Source: Aquilaria yunnanensis
Lineage: Eukaryota; Streptophyta; Magnoliopsida; Malvales; Thymelaeaceae
Length of the DNA: 64,000 bases
Assembly: GCA_039654915.1 (NCBI GenBank)
Contig: CM077599.1
Location: forward strand, 5,396,501-5,460,500
Direction: 5' to 3'
Made by a program: the position numbers and the translations under genes. Numbering within the stretch: the first letter of the stretch is position 1; every line of letters begins with the position of its first letter. The notes under the pieces are model-generated. The model saw nothing but the letters and a program-made list of their open reading frames with translations. It did no database searches and was not told the origin of the DNA. Shown piece by piece: positions 26,301 to 38,122 of the stretch.

Positions 26301-29300
26301 AACTTATGGCCTCCAAGGCCTAACATATGGCTTCCAAAGCCTAACTTATGCCAAGAACGTAATGGCAATTATTCCATAAACCTGCAAAGAAAACACTAAG
26401 ACAAAGAAAACACAAAGCATGTAGAAATAACAATAATAATAAAAATTTGGGGTCAGCATGCACAATCAATTCATAGAAGCACACAACACAACACACCACA
26501 TAACACAATTCTGTATGGGCAAAGCAAGCATTAGCATATTCCATATCACACAATATCGGTCGACCATTTCTTATACCATACTGAGTACTCCTTAGCTTGG
26601 GAATCGAGTTGGCCAAACTCGATGCCAAGACCTAAATGCTTGCACTTAACTCATGAGTAACCATAGTTGCCGAAACAACGATACTTAGCCCACTATGCAC
26701 TATGTGCCCGAATACTCACAAAGTGAGTATGAGAAAATCCTCACACAGAGTTGCCGAAGCAACAAAACAACTTAGCCCTGCATGCACACCTAGGATCACA
26801 TGGTTCTTTGACCATCACCTAAGGGCACTAATACTCACAAACAAGATCATGGAGATACACCATGCAATAAAGTGAGTATAGGAATCCTTACCATAATTTT
26901 TGTAACCGTGTAATGCTTAATTCCTTTGCCTTTCCTTGCTTGTTGTTGGTAGAACTTGTCTTTTCCTTAATGGACCTCAACTTAAGGAGGTAAGGCCCAT
27001 TTTAGCCTTTCTTTGACTTAGGCCCAATTTTCTGTGAACTCAGGCCTACATTGGCCTTTTTCCTGGAAATCCAGGCCCAACTTAATCCTTTCCAGGATTC
27101 AGGCCCACTTGGCCTGTTCTGGAATTTTGGCCCAACTTGGCCTCTTAATAACTTAGGCCCATTTGGCCTTTTAATAACTTAGGCCCAACTTAGCTTTCTT
27201 AGTACTTAGGCCCAAAATGACTTAGGACCACTTAGGCCCAAAATGAACTTAGGACCATTTATGCCAAGAACACTTGGCCAACACCAATTTCTCACCAACT
27301 TGTCATCATGGCCGAATCTAACACCACTTTCTTTACCATTTTGGCTTCACTTTTTACTAGGAACACCTAGATACCATGAACACATGGATTACACACACAA
27401 CCACCAAAATGGCACTTATGGCCGAATTTATATTGACTTTCATAGCCCACAAATCTTCCTCTTTTTATAACCATCTTTTGGAACTTGTCTTAAACCTACA
27501 TAAGAGCTTGTTTAGTACCAAGAACACTTGGTTTAAGCTCACTAATGCCAAGATACATACATGGCCGAATTTTACATCTTGCCTTCCTCCATGTTTCACT
27601 TATTTTTCTTGCTTATGTTGACCATAAAAGCTCACAAGTACCAAGAACACTTGGTTTAGAGCTTTGAAATTCCAAGAATCTTCATGGCCGAAACTTTCTT
27701 CATGCTTGAAGCCTTCATTTGATCTTTGCTTTGTTGGCTTCCAACACACATGATTTTTCTTCATCTTTGCTTGATTTCTTGCTTTCCATGGCTTAAAAGT
27801 GCCATGCATGCCTTGAACTCTTAAGTTGAGTCCAAGAACACCAAGATCTTTCCATGGCCGAAACATCAAGAGTCTTTCCTTGCAAAAATCCAACATAGCC
27901 AAGCCATTAGAGAGTAGTATCTAGCTCAAAACACACGAAACTACCAAGAAAACTTGGTTCACTTACAACCTTGAACATGGCCGAATCTTGAGCTCTATTT
28001 TCCTTGATGTTCTTCGTGATTTTCTTCTTCCTCATGGTTTAGAAATTCCATGTATGTAAGGAACTCTTGAAGGAAGCTCAAGAACACCATTTTCTTCTCA
28101 AGGCCGAAACTTCATAGCCATTTCTCCATGGGTTTTCTTTGATTTCTCACTTGGTTCTTGGTTTAGATGTGTTTAGGAGGTTAAAAGCTTCATGAAAATG
28201 TGTTTGCATGTGGGAAAGGAGTTGGTTTGCTCATGGCCGAATCTTAGAAGCAAGGAGGAAGATGATGAACTTGGAAGAACACCATGGCTGGTTTTTAGAG
28301 AGAAGGGAGAGCAAAGTGAGCTAGAGAGAGAGTGGAGAGATGAAAATGAAATGGAAATGGAGCATGGCCGAATTTTTGGCTGCTAAATGGAAAGAGAAAT
28401 GCAGCCAAATACATTCTAAATGCATAAATTCAAAGGGGGTGGGCGGCCATGTGTGCTAGTGGAGGGGGGGAAATAAACAATAGTTTAATTAGGCCATTAA
28501 GCAATCATTAGTCAAATGTAGGTGGGGGACAAGAGATAATGGAATTATTTTATAATGTAAGTGGGATTTGTAGTGGACAATAAAAAATGATAGTGGAGCA
28601 TAAGTGGGAGACAAGCATGGGCCTAAATAATGTATTTTATGTGTGAGTGGGAGACATGTATAGTGGAGGGAATAAAATAGTGTGAGTGGAGGATGTAGGA
28701 GAATTTAAATTGGTGAGTGGAGGGATGATGTGGCATTGTTTTTTATTGCCAATATGCAAGGGTGGCAGCCATGGCTTGTATTGCCATGAAAAGTGGTCAA
28801 ATTCCACTCTTAGTCCTCCATCTTTCTTCAATCCTTTCAATTGAGTCCTCCCACAAATTTTTCCTTTGTGCAATTGAGTCCCTCAACTTTATATTCCACA
28901 ATTTTCATCACTAACACTCTTGGTCTAAACCAAGCATAATTCTCAGAGTGTCCAACACTCATTAATGCCCATTCCATAAATAAATTCCAAGTCTCCACGA
29001 TTAAATTTCCAAGTTTCCAGATTAGGAAACTTTTTCTGTCACTAATCCGCTTAACCCGGGAATTAATCTTTTATGATTTTCCGGGTATAACAATACTCCC
29101 CACCTTAAGAAATTAGGTCCTCCAATTATTTGAATTTGGGCAATTGAGCCCAACCTACAAAAATTCCCTTATTCAATTGAGTCCCTCACTTTTGAAGTAC
29201 TTCATTTTCACCACTAATTTTCTTGGCCAAGGCCAAGCTTAATTTTTATGAATGTCCAACACTTAATTTAATGTCCCCTCACATTAATTACACTTAATTC

Positions 29301-32300
29301 CCAAATAATAAAAAAAAAATTTCTTTGCTCCAATTCACTTACCCCGGGACCTAATCACTTCGGATAGTCCGGGCATTACAACACTCCCCACCTTAAGAAA
29401 TTTGGTCCTCCAAATTTCCTAAGTTTTCAAAATATCATGCTCAGGTAGCATGTAGTTTATTACCAGAACACTGGTGGACTACTCTAATCATCCATCAGTC
29501 CCCTTCTTAGCCATATAAACATTCATCATTCTCCCTTTTTGTTTTAACTCTCTCTTTTAACTCTAGATTATATACTGGATAACTCTCCTCATAAGGTCTT
29601 AGTTGCCTTGATTCACAAGTCATAGCTTGTTTCTCTTTTTCATAAGACTCAGCACATCCCATCAGTAAATATCTGATACTTCTCAGGGTCCGGTGAAATC
29701 CAGTAGTGGGCCGCAGTCAATCTGCTTTCCAGTTCCTCACACTCAGAGGTTTCTTCCATTCCAAGATAGCTTTATCTTCGCAGGATCCATAGCTAAACCC
29801 TGCTTATTGATCAACTTTCCAAGGATTTCAATTTCCTTAGCCCATAATTGGCATTTACTTAGTTTGCCATATAATTCATGTTCCTTTATCAGGCTTAGCA
29901 CCACTCTTAGGTGCTACTTATGGGCTTCTTCACCTTTTGAGTATGCCAATATGTCATCGATAAGTACCATAATAAAGTGGTCCAGAAGTTTTGAACACTC
30001 TTCACATGAGGTCCATGAAAAAGGATGGATAATTAGTGAGCCCAAATGGCTTCACTGTGTACTCATAGTGACCATATCTAGTCCTGAAAGTTGTCTTTGG
30101 GACATTTCTTCCTCGATTCTCCGCTGGAAATCTCCAGGTTCGAGGTTTAGCTTCCTCCATTACAGAAGTATAGATGCCTTCCAGGTAGATGTTCCTGGCC
30201 TTGAGAAATCTTTCTTAATCAACTTTTCTAGTTACATTCCTAGCTCCATAAATTCAGGAATAGCTATCCGGTAAGGAGCAATGGATGTTGGTGCAATTCT
30301 GGCACCAACCCGATCTCAAACTTAACCTTTCTTATAGGGAAAAGTCTTAGGAGATTTGTGGGGAACACTTCAAGGAATTTTATTATTCTGGTTATGTTAT
30401 CCAACTTTACTTATGCTTCAGTTCCTTTTAACCTTAGGTATTCACCTTTCATTAATAGGCTTTGTGTTCCACCACTTTTTAGAGACCCTCTGGGACTAAC
30501 CCAGGAGAGCCTTCCAGAAATTGTGGTTCATATCCAGGCAAATAAAGTTTCCTGGCACCACAGTCTACGACTACCCTATTGGCATTAAGCCAGTCCATAC
30601 CCAATATAATGTCATAGTCATAGGCTAGTAATTTTATTTATTCTTCCTTGGTTTCTATTTTACCAAGCCTTAAGCATGAAAACTTTCTCCCATATATTAT
30701 TCAAAATTTCATTCCTGATAGTTCTAACCAGGCATACTTCAGTGCATAATTCTAGTTCATTCTTTGACTAGCTTAGAAGATACAAAAATGCACCGATATT
30801 AATTAAAGCTGATACTTCATAACCGTTGAATAAAGTGTTACCTGTCAAGGTCTTTCTAACCCAACCTGACCTGATCCATTTCTTTCTCAGCATCCTCAGC
30901 TCTTTTTGACATCATGGTCCTCTTGTGCTCTCCTCGAAGCCTTAATCTGGAATACTTTTCCAGTAGTCTGAATTTGTCTTTTTCTGCTTTTATCCTTATG
31001 CACATTGGGGCCTTGACCCCTTCTCAGTGGAGGTGGAAGTATATTTGGCCTCCTCATGGGCATTTGCCTCTGTGCCCATCAGTTACTAAACCCATGAGGG
31101 CTCCTCTGTTCTTCTTTCCTGGCAGTACACTATCTTACCCAGTGATCCTGAGTACCTACTTAAGATAACTTTCTATGAGTCTGTAGCATGGCTTTTGGCC
31201 ATGAAATTTTCTTAAGTCTTGCACGAAGGTCCATATCGAGCTGCCTTCATTTCTTTGTTGTTATCCTTTCTTGGCTCATATGCCAAGCTTTTTCTGCTTC
31301 TCAGATGGCTTCTACATCATACTAGTTTTCCCAGGGCCTCTCATGGCTTACCCTCGGAATTCTTTCTCCAGGGTCATAATTCTCGAAGAAACTCCTTGGC
31401 CTTAGGTATTCCCGACCGTTATACTATGGGACATACCGACTGAGATCACTGAATCTATGCTCATACTCCAACACTGAGAGCTACTTTTGCTCGAACATGC
31501 TAAACTTAACCTGCTTCTGATCTTTTCAGTGAAGCACTGTGAGTGGTCATCTTATTACTCTTCTCCTGTGAGTGGGCCACCTAGCATGTCGCTAGCATAA
31601 GTCCTGTGGACTACTCACCACCATAATTCAGTATTGCCTTCCAATCTTCCCTGGGCATCAATGCTAGGCCCAGTATCATTCTGCCCTATCAAGCTCAGCA
31701 GCCCTAACTTGGGCTTCTGGCACATAGCCAGTATGCTTATTCCCATCAGGGGAAGCTTCATTTTCACTTTGGCCTTTATTCATATTTCTGGTTCTCATCC
31801 TGTTCATAACAACAAAGCAAGGCACACAATATATATGCTCAATATTCATAAGTGACTCAACCTAGTGGACTTAACCTATGTGGGAACAAGTCTATACTAT
31901 AAGCAATCATAGACCAAAACTTTAGTCCTTAAGAGCAACCATGCTCTGATACCAAGTTGTCGTGCCCACACTTGCCCCTGGCCCATTCGGGCCCGATTAC
32001 TTAAAACAATACAGCGGAAGTCTTATTTCACAAAAGGGGCATTTTAAAAATATTATTATTACAACTTAAGGGCACGAACCCCAGGATACTTACCGGTACT
32101 AGCTCGTTAACTATTTACTTTTAGGGTTTTATTGCTCTCAGAAACATGCTAGCACACCTATGTGGAATTTAGTGTTCATTTCATGATCTTTATCATGCTT
32201 AGCCAAGTACATGCATGGCAACCAAAACACCATATTCATATTTACAAGTCATAAAAATGGTGTTATACTGAAAATAAACATAATCACTTAAATAGCCAGG

Positions 32301-35300
32301 ATATCCAAAAGCATGATACATGGCAAATAATTCATAAGTCCATAGAACACATTCCACCTTAATAGACCTTGTTCCCATAAATTTCTAGACTCCTCAAGCC
32401 TGCACAAGGAAGTCCACAACATTAGCTTGTTTCACAAGCAATCCATAACACTTAAGACACTTAGGATATTGAGCAACATATGTACAAACCTCTACTATGT
32501 GAAAGAGTATTTATTACTCTTGACCGTAATGCTTTTCTATAGCTCCTTTACCTACAAAAGTAGAGTAGGGCGGGTGAGTTATAAAACTCAATAAGGAATC
32601 CAATGGCATCCAATGCCTAACTTAGTGAGGTATTTTCTTATGGCTTTCAAAGCCAACTTATGGCCTCCAAGGCCTAACATATGGCTTCCAAAGCCTAACT
32701 TATGCCAAGAACGTAATGGCAATTATTCCATAAACCTGCAAAGAAAACACTAAGACAAAGAAAACACAAAGCATGTAGAAATAACAATAATAATAAAAAT
32801 TTGGGGTCAGCATGCACAATCAATTCATAGAAGCACACAACACAACACACCACATAACACAATTCTGTATGGGCAAAGCAAGCATTAGCATATTCCATAT
32901 CACACAATATCGGTCGACCATTTCTTATACCATACTGAGTACTCCTTAGCTTGGGAATCGAGTTGGCCAAACTCGATGCCAAGACCTAAATGCTTGCACT
33001 TAACTCATGAGTAACCATAGTTGCCGAAACAACGATACTTAGCCCACTATGCACTATGTGCCCGAATACTCACAAAGTGAGTATGAGAAAATCCTCACAC
33101 AGAGTTGCCGAAGCAACAAAACAACTTAGCCCTGCATGCACACCTAGGATCACATGGTTCTTTGACCATCACCTAAGGGCACTAATACTCACAAACAAGA
33201 TCATGGAGATACACCATGCAATAAAGTGAGTATAGGAATCCTTACCATAATTTTTGTAACCGTGTAATGCTTAATTCCTTTGCCTTTCCTTGCTTGTTGT
33301 TGGTAGAACTTGTCTTTTCCTTAATGGACCTCAACTTAAGGAGGTAAGGCCCATTTTAGCCTTTCTTTGACTTAGGCCCAATTTTCTGTGAACTCAGGCC
33401 TACATTGGCCTTTTTCCTGGAAATCCAGGCCCAACTTAATCCTTTCCAGGATTCAGGCCCACTTGGCCTGTTCTGGAATTTTGGCCCAACTTGGCCTCTT
33501 AATAACTTAGGCCCATTTGGCCTTTTAATAACTTAGGCCCAACTTAGCTTTCTTAGTACTTAGGCCCAAAATGACTTAGGACCACTTAGGCCCAAAATGA
33601 ACTTAGGACCATTTATGCCAAGAACACTTGGCCAACACCAATTTCTCACCAACTTGTCATCATGGCCGAATCTAACACCACTTTCTTTACCATTTTGGCT
33701 TCACTTTTTACTAGGAACACCTAGATACCATGAACACATGGATTACACACACAACCACCAAAATGGCACTTATGGCCGAATTTATATTGACTTTCATAGC
33801 CCACAAATCTTCCTCTTTTTATAACCATCTTTTGGAACTTGTCTTAAACCTACATAAGAGCTTGTTTAGTACCAAGAACACTTGGTTTAAGCTCACTAAT
33901 GCCAAGATACATACATGGCCGAATTTTACATCTTGCCTTCCTCCATGTTTCACTTATTTTTCTTGCTTATGTTGACCATAAAAGCTCACAAGTACCAAGA
34001 ACACTTGGTTTAGAGCTTTGAAATTCCAAGAATCTTCATGGCCGAAACTTTCTTCATGCTTGAAGCCTTCATTTGATCTTTGCTTTGTTGGCTTCCAACA
34101 CACATGATTTTTCTTCATCTTTGCTTGATTTCTTGCTTTCCATGGCTTAAAAGTGCCATGCATGCCTTGAACTCTTAAGTTGAGTCCAAGAACACCAAGA
34201 TCTTTCCATGGCCGAAACATCAAGAGTCTTTCCTTGCAAAAATCCAACATAGCCAAGCCATTAGAGAGTAGTATCTAGCTCAAAACACACGAAACTACCA
34301 AGAAAACTTGGTTCACTTACAACCTTGAACATGGCCGAATCTTGAGCTCTATTTTCCTTGATGTTCTTCGTGATTTTCTTCTTCCTCATGGTTTAGAAAT
34401 TCCATGTATGTAAGGAACTCTTGAAGGAAGCTCAAGAACACCATTTTCTTCTCAAGGCCGAAACTTCATAGCCATTTCTCCATGGGTTTTCTTTGATTTC
34501 TCACTTGGTTCTTGGTTTAGATGTGTTTAGGAGGTTAAAAGCTTCATGAAAATGTGTTTGCATGTGGGAAAGGAGTTGGTTTGCTCATGGCCGAATCTTA
34601 GAAGCAAGGAGGAAGATGATGAACTTGGAAGAACACCATGGCTGGTTTTTAGAGAGAAGGGAGAGCAAAGTGAGCTAGAGAGAGAGTGGAGAGATGAAAA
34701 TGAAATGGAAATGGAGCATGGCCGAATTTTTGGCTGCTAAATGGAAAGAGAAATGCAGCCAAATACATTCTAAATGCATAAATTCAAAGGGGGTGGGCGG
34801 CCATGTGTGCTAGTGGAGGGGGGGAAATAAACAATAGTTTAATTAGGCCATTAAGCAATCATTAGTCAAATGTAGGTGGGGGACAAGAGATAATGGAATT
34901 ATTTTATAATGTAAGTGGGATTTGTAGTGGACAATAAAAAATGATAGTGGAGCATAAGTGGGAGACAAGCATGGGCCTAAATAATGTATTTTATGTGTGA
35001 GTGGGAGACATGTATAGTGGAGGGAATAAAATAGTGTGAGTGGAGGATGTAGGAGAATTTAAATTGGTGAGTGGAGGGATGATGTGGCATTGTTTTTTAT
35101 TGCCAATATGCAAGGGTGGCAGCCATGGCTTGTATTGCCATGAAAAGTGGTCAAATTCCACTCTTAGTCCTCCATCTTTCTTCAATCCTTTCAATTGAGT
35201 CCTCCCACAAATTTTTCCTTTGTGCAATTGAGTCCCTCAACTTTATATTCCACAATTTTCATCACTAACACTCTTGGTCTAAACCAAGCATAATTCTCAG

Positions 35301-36434
35301 AGTGTCCAACACTCATTAATGCCCATTCCATAAATAAATTCCAAGTCTCCACGATTAAATTTCCAAGTTTCCAGATTAGGAAACTTTTTCTGTCACTAAT
35401 CCGCTTAACCCGGGAATTAATCTTTTATGATTTTCCGGGTATAACAATACTCCCCACCTTAAGAAATTAGGTCCTCCAATTATTTGAATTTGGGCAATTG
35501 AGCCCAACCTACAAAAATTCCCTTATTCAATTGAGTCCCTCACTTTTGAAGTACTTCATTTTCACCACTAATTTTCTTGGCCAAGGCCAAGCTTAATTTT
35601 TATGAATGTCCAACACTTAATTTAATGTCCCCTCACATTAATTACACTTAATTCCCAAATAATAAAAAAAAAATTTCTTTGCTCCAATTCACTTACCCCG
35701 GGACCTAATCACTTCGGATAGTCCGGGCATTACAATACACTCGTACTATCTTGAAAGAGTTTGAAAAGGAATTATTTGTTGGTGTTTTTGCTGAGTCAAA
35801 GGCTGTTTCTGAGGTTGGTGGTGTCATTGAATATGAGGTTTTGGTTGGGAATCAAGATTGGAGGAAATTTAATGTTAAGTATGATGCTGCTTCATTGTCT
35901 GTGTCTTGTTCATGTATGTTGTTTGAGGAGAGGGGCTTGCTTTGTTGCCATTCATTGCGTGTGTTGAATGTGAATAATGTGCATGAAATTCCTAAGCAGT
36001 ATATACTTCACCGTTGGACCAAGGAAGCAAGGATTGTTGTGGATCAGGATGGGAAATATTTGTGTGGTGATGCATTTTCTACAATTGCTTGGCGTACTAA
36101 CATGATGAGGGGCTTTTTATCATTGGTGATTGAGTGTCAAAAAGATCAGGAATGTAGGTATGTGTGTGAGCAAGGACTGCTGTCAATGCAGAAGCATATT
36201 TTGAAGATGAAGGCTGGAACTGCCAGTGCCAGCAAAGAGTGTCAGACAATTAGCAATGCTGGGTCTTGTTGTGAAGTGGATGTTTTGAATCCTGCGTTTG
36301 TGACATCTAATATATTTGGATCAAAGCGGAAGAAGAGTGGAGTGGATTTCAACCGTGGCCGTGAATGCAGGGGCAGGGGCAGGGGCAGGGGCAGTGGTAA
36401 GGGCAGTGGTAGGGGCAGGGGTGGTCCAGTATAG
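23362..36434 (+). CDS. FAR1-domain Mutator-like transposase, last exon split by a retrotransposon
   Basis: Exons are 23362-23536, 23618-23680, 23775-23837, 23922-23951, 24048-25280 and 25386-25598 plus 35740-36434. The last exon is cut by the LTR element at 25599-35734. Leaving out the element and one ATACA copy gives an uninterrupted 824-codon frame. The product is a MULE transposase of the FAR1/FHY3 lineage: an acidic N-terminus, a FAR1 zinc-binding domain ([17 protein letters not shown] to GQHNHSF), an MULE DDE domain ([29 protein letters not shown]), a SWIM zinc finger (CSC then CCH) and a C-terminal Arg-Gly tail from GGCAGG repeats. Exons 2-4 are repeats of one small module. The insertion should abolish production of the full protein. 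Host FAR1/FHY3 transcription factors share this fold, but the surroundings favour a transposon gene. Confidence 0.88.
25599..29380 (-). repeat. 3' LTR of the gypsy element
   Basis: Same sequence as 31958-35734 apart from a one-base indel, a few substitutions and a shorter or longer ATT run near 25645-25720. It contains many copies of CATGGCCGAA, several CCAAGAACACTTGG palindromes, and a block of alternating TTAGGCCCA/TTGGCC phrases (27000-27240). Its U3 end carries a ~285-300 bp tandem duplication. Small ORFs inside it are low-complexity and probably not coding. Confidence 0.92.
29381..29396 (-). other. Polypurine tract of the gypsy element
   Basis: On the minus strand AAGGTGGGGAGTGT immediately precedes the TGTAATGCCC start of the 3' LTR, the expected place for plus-strand priming. 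Confidence 0.75.
29500..31930 (-). pseudogene. Decayed gag-pol remnant (protease, RT, RNase H) of the gypsy element
   Basis: Reading the minus strand from high to low coordinates gives recognisable pieces broken by stops and frameshifts. An aspartic-protease tail ([19 protein letters not shown]) lies near 30.5-30.63 kb. RT blocks follow at 30.0-30.3 kb ([28 protein letters not shown]). The RT catalytic block [13 protein letters not shown] lies near 29.93-29.99 kb, then [13 protein letters not shown]. RNase H pieces ([26 protein letters not shown]) lie near 29.55-29.72 kb. The order PR-RT-RH is gypsy-like. Nothing resembling integrase lies between RNase H and the 3' LTR. The gag region (about 31-31.9 kb) is too degraded to assign. 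Confidence 0.82.
31934..31954 (-). other. Primer-binding site complementary to initiator tRNA-Met
   Basis: TGGTATCAGAGCATGGTTG on the minus strand starts three bases inside the 5' LTR boundary. TGGTATCAGAGC is the standard plant PBS for tRNA-iMet. Confidence 0.9.
31958..35734 (-). repeat. 5' LTR of the gypsy element
   Basis: It begins TGTAATGCCCGG at 35734 and ends GGGCACGACA at 31958 on the minus strand. At 3777 bp it is longer than the interior it flanks. It carries the same internal repeats and U3 duplication as the 3' copy, so these existed before the insertion. Confidence 0.92.
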
Positions 36435-36737
36435 TGTTCTATAGGAATAGTCAAAGTGTCTATAAACCATTATTGAAATGTCTACAGAGTTAAATTCACA
36501 GTTACAGCTGAAGTTTATTGAAATGTCTACAGGTTATTTGTTCACAGAACTGCTGTCAATGTAGTGTGATAGTGGAATTTTGTAGAGAATTAAGTGGATA
36601 TGGGAATGATAAGGACTATGGTTTCTACAATATCAATTAATTCTTTTTATTTACAATACTAGTTCTTAATTTACAATGTGTGTAGAATAATACATATTTC
36701 AAATAAAATAAAATATATTTCAAAGACAATATAATAT
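36435..36737. other. Convergent spacer between the transposase and F-box genes
   Basis: About 300 bp of AT-rich DNA that should contain both 3' UTRs. It holds several GTGTCTA/TGTCTAC motifs in the orientation opposite to those in the transposase introns. Confidence 0.5.
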
Positions 36738-37472
36738 TTATATGTTTGGAGCTGTCCTTTGTAAGAACTTGCAAAATAGTTTTGCTTCGCATCTCCACAT
36801 GCAAGGCTTATAGCAAATTGGGCTTGATATGTACGCTCCTGTGTCAGGGAGATTTGGCCTATCATGTGGTGATTGACAATCTTTAAGATTGTGTCCGATG
36901 GCAACAAGCCTTTTGTTAAGCGCCCATAAGCGAGTAAATGTTTGTCGTACAAGCCTTCGACATTCAGCAATCTTCCATGGCCTTTGCCTTCCATTTCGTC
37001 CCTCGATGATAAGAGACAATAATTCCATTGCTTTGGTATTTTCATGTTCCTGAAATGGTGATATGATTGCTATTATTCCATACAAGTATTGGGCCTTACT
37101 ATTGCCCTTTTCGGCTGCTCTTTTGAGGAGTTTGAGCCCTTCGATTTCATTTGTAGTTATAAAATATTGAGCGATACCTTCTTCTGTCAAGGCATCTGTA
37201 TTTTCAACTTCCATGCACCGTTGGTGGATATAACACTCTTTTGGGCGAAATGGTCTGAAAGATAAATCATTTATGTTCAACCTTTGGTACACCAACTTAT
37301 CATCTGCAGCCTTGTGAAAGACCTTGCAAGATTGAGCAGCGTTGCTAAGGTCATTGATGGATGAAGCGCCAACAGTTGAGAGTATCTCAGTAAGCATATC
37401 ATGTGGTAATGATTGAATTGTTTTTTGGAGGGTATGCTTGGAGATTTTCTTGCTCGGTTTCAAGTTGTCCAT
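36738..37472 (-). CDS. F-box protein with Sel1-like repeat, At2g35280-like
   Basis: One uninterrupted exon of 244 residues. Residues 20-70 form an F-box (LPHDMLTEILSTVGASS, then a hydrophobic and Cys-containing stretch), which binds SKP1 in SCF ubiquitin ligases. Around residues 110-135 a Sel1/TPR-like helix pair is visible (LLKRAAEKGNSKAQYLYG). The C-terminus has a Cys/His/Trp-rich pattern (CYKPCMWRCEAKLFC) typical of the At2g35280/At1g67623 group. The first ATG gives a Lys-rich start before the F-box. It lies between the transposase and the Ulp1-like gene and so probably belongs to the composite element. A target for it is unknown. Confidence 0.8.
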   Translation of the reverse strand: MDNLKPSKKISKHTLQKTIQSLPHDMLTEILSTVGASSINDLSNAAQSCKVFHKAADDKLVYQRLNINDLSFRPFRPKECYIHQRCMEVENTDALTEEGIAQYFITTNEIEGLKLLKRAAEKGNSKAQYLYGIIAIISPFQEHENTKAMELLSLIIEGRNGRQRPWKIAECRRLVRQTFTRLWALNKRLVAIGHNLKDCQSPHDRPNLPDTGAYISSPICYKPCMWRCEAKLFCKFLQRTAPNI

Positions 37473-37654
37473 TTTTTAAACAAGTGTGTAGGATGAAAAG
37501 GTGTTGAAAAGGTGTTGAAAACTTGTGGTTATGGTTGTACATTTTATAGGTGATGAACAGGTGTTTGGTCGGTTATATTCTGTATTACGAAGAGACGTCA
37601 GACTGTTTCGTTTTGCGAACATATGTACCGCTTCGGTCCTTGGGCGCCTTTTCG

Positions 37655-37850
37655 TATAATTAAGGATTATACAATTATGTTTTTAATACGACTAAGAATT
37701 CATGTACTCAACCAATCGTATAATTAAGGATTAGATATTTAATTGATTACGTTTTTATCGAGTAATAATTTATGTAGTGATCCAAGATTATACTGTTATG
37801 TTTTTAATACGACTAACAATTTATGCACTCAACCAAGTTATATATTAGAG
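37655..37850. repeat. Diverged short tandem repeats upstream of the F-box gene
   Basis: About three imperfect units of 55-65 bp. The best-conserved pair share TTATGTTTTTAATACGACTA and CACTCAACCAA about 121 bp apart, with a weaker copy between them. They lie in the spacer between the F-box and Ulp1-like genes. Confidence 0.55.
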
Positions 37851-38122
37851 TGTTTAAACACTTTAATTACTATTAGTACACAATTTGTTAATCTATAGAA
37901 GACACTTTTGCAAAATTCGTGCTGTATATAAAGCAACTGTTTCAGACACTAACAGTATCAAACAATACGATTAACAACTACTTTGTCCTATAAGAAGACA
38001 TATCACAAGCTATGAAACTACTTCCTAGACATATAAGAAGACAACTATTTTGTGCATGCTAGCAATCTGACCTGTAAGCAATTATTTTGTGCATGTTAAC
38101 TACATGTTATCTGTAAGTCAAG

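Larger units (their letters stand above)
25599..35734 (-). mobile_element. Ty3/gypsy LTR retrotransposon, non-autonomous, inserted in the FAR1 transposase gene
   Basis: 10,136 bp, inserted on the minus strand. Both ends are flanked by ATACA (25594-25598 and 35735-35739), and the termini are TGTAATGCCCGG and GGGCACGACA on the minus strand. The LTRs are 3782 and 3777 bp and differ almost only within the terminal ~130 bp; predicted frames inside both copies are identical. The interior is only 2577 bp. Its primer site matches initiator tRNA-Met and a purine tract borders the 3' LTR. Pol is decayed and no integrase is seen, so it was probably mobilised by a relative. The high LTR identity suggests a recent insertion. 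Confidence 0.92.

Noticed and set aside
26341..28873. Small ORFs in the LTR, repeated identically at 32695-35227
   Set aside because: They are identical because the LTRs are duplicates. Content is low-complexity and no retroviral domain is present.
29693..30274. 193-codon plus-strand ORF in the retrotransposon interior
   Set aside because: The minus strand here encodes RT and RNase H motifs, so this is an antisense shadow.
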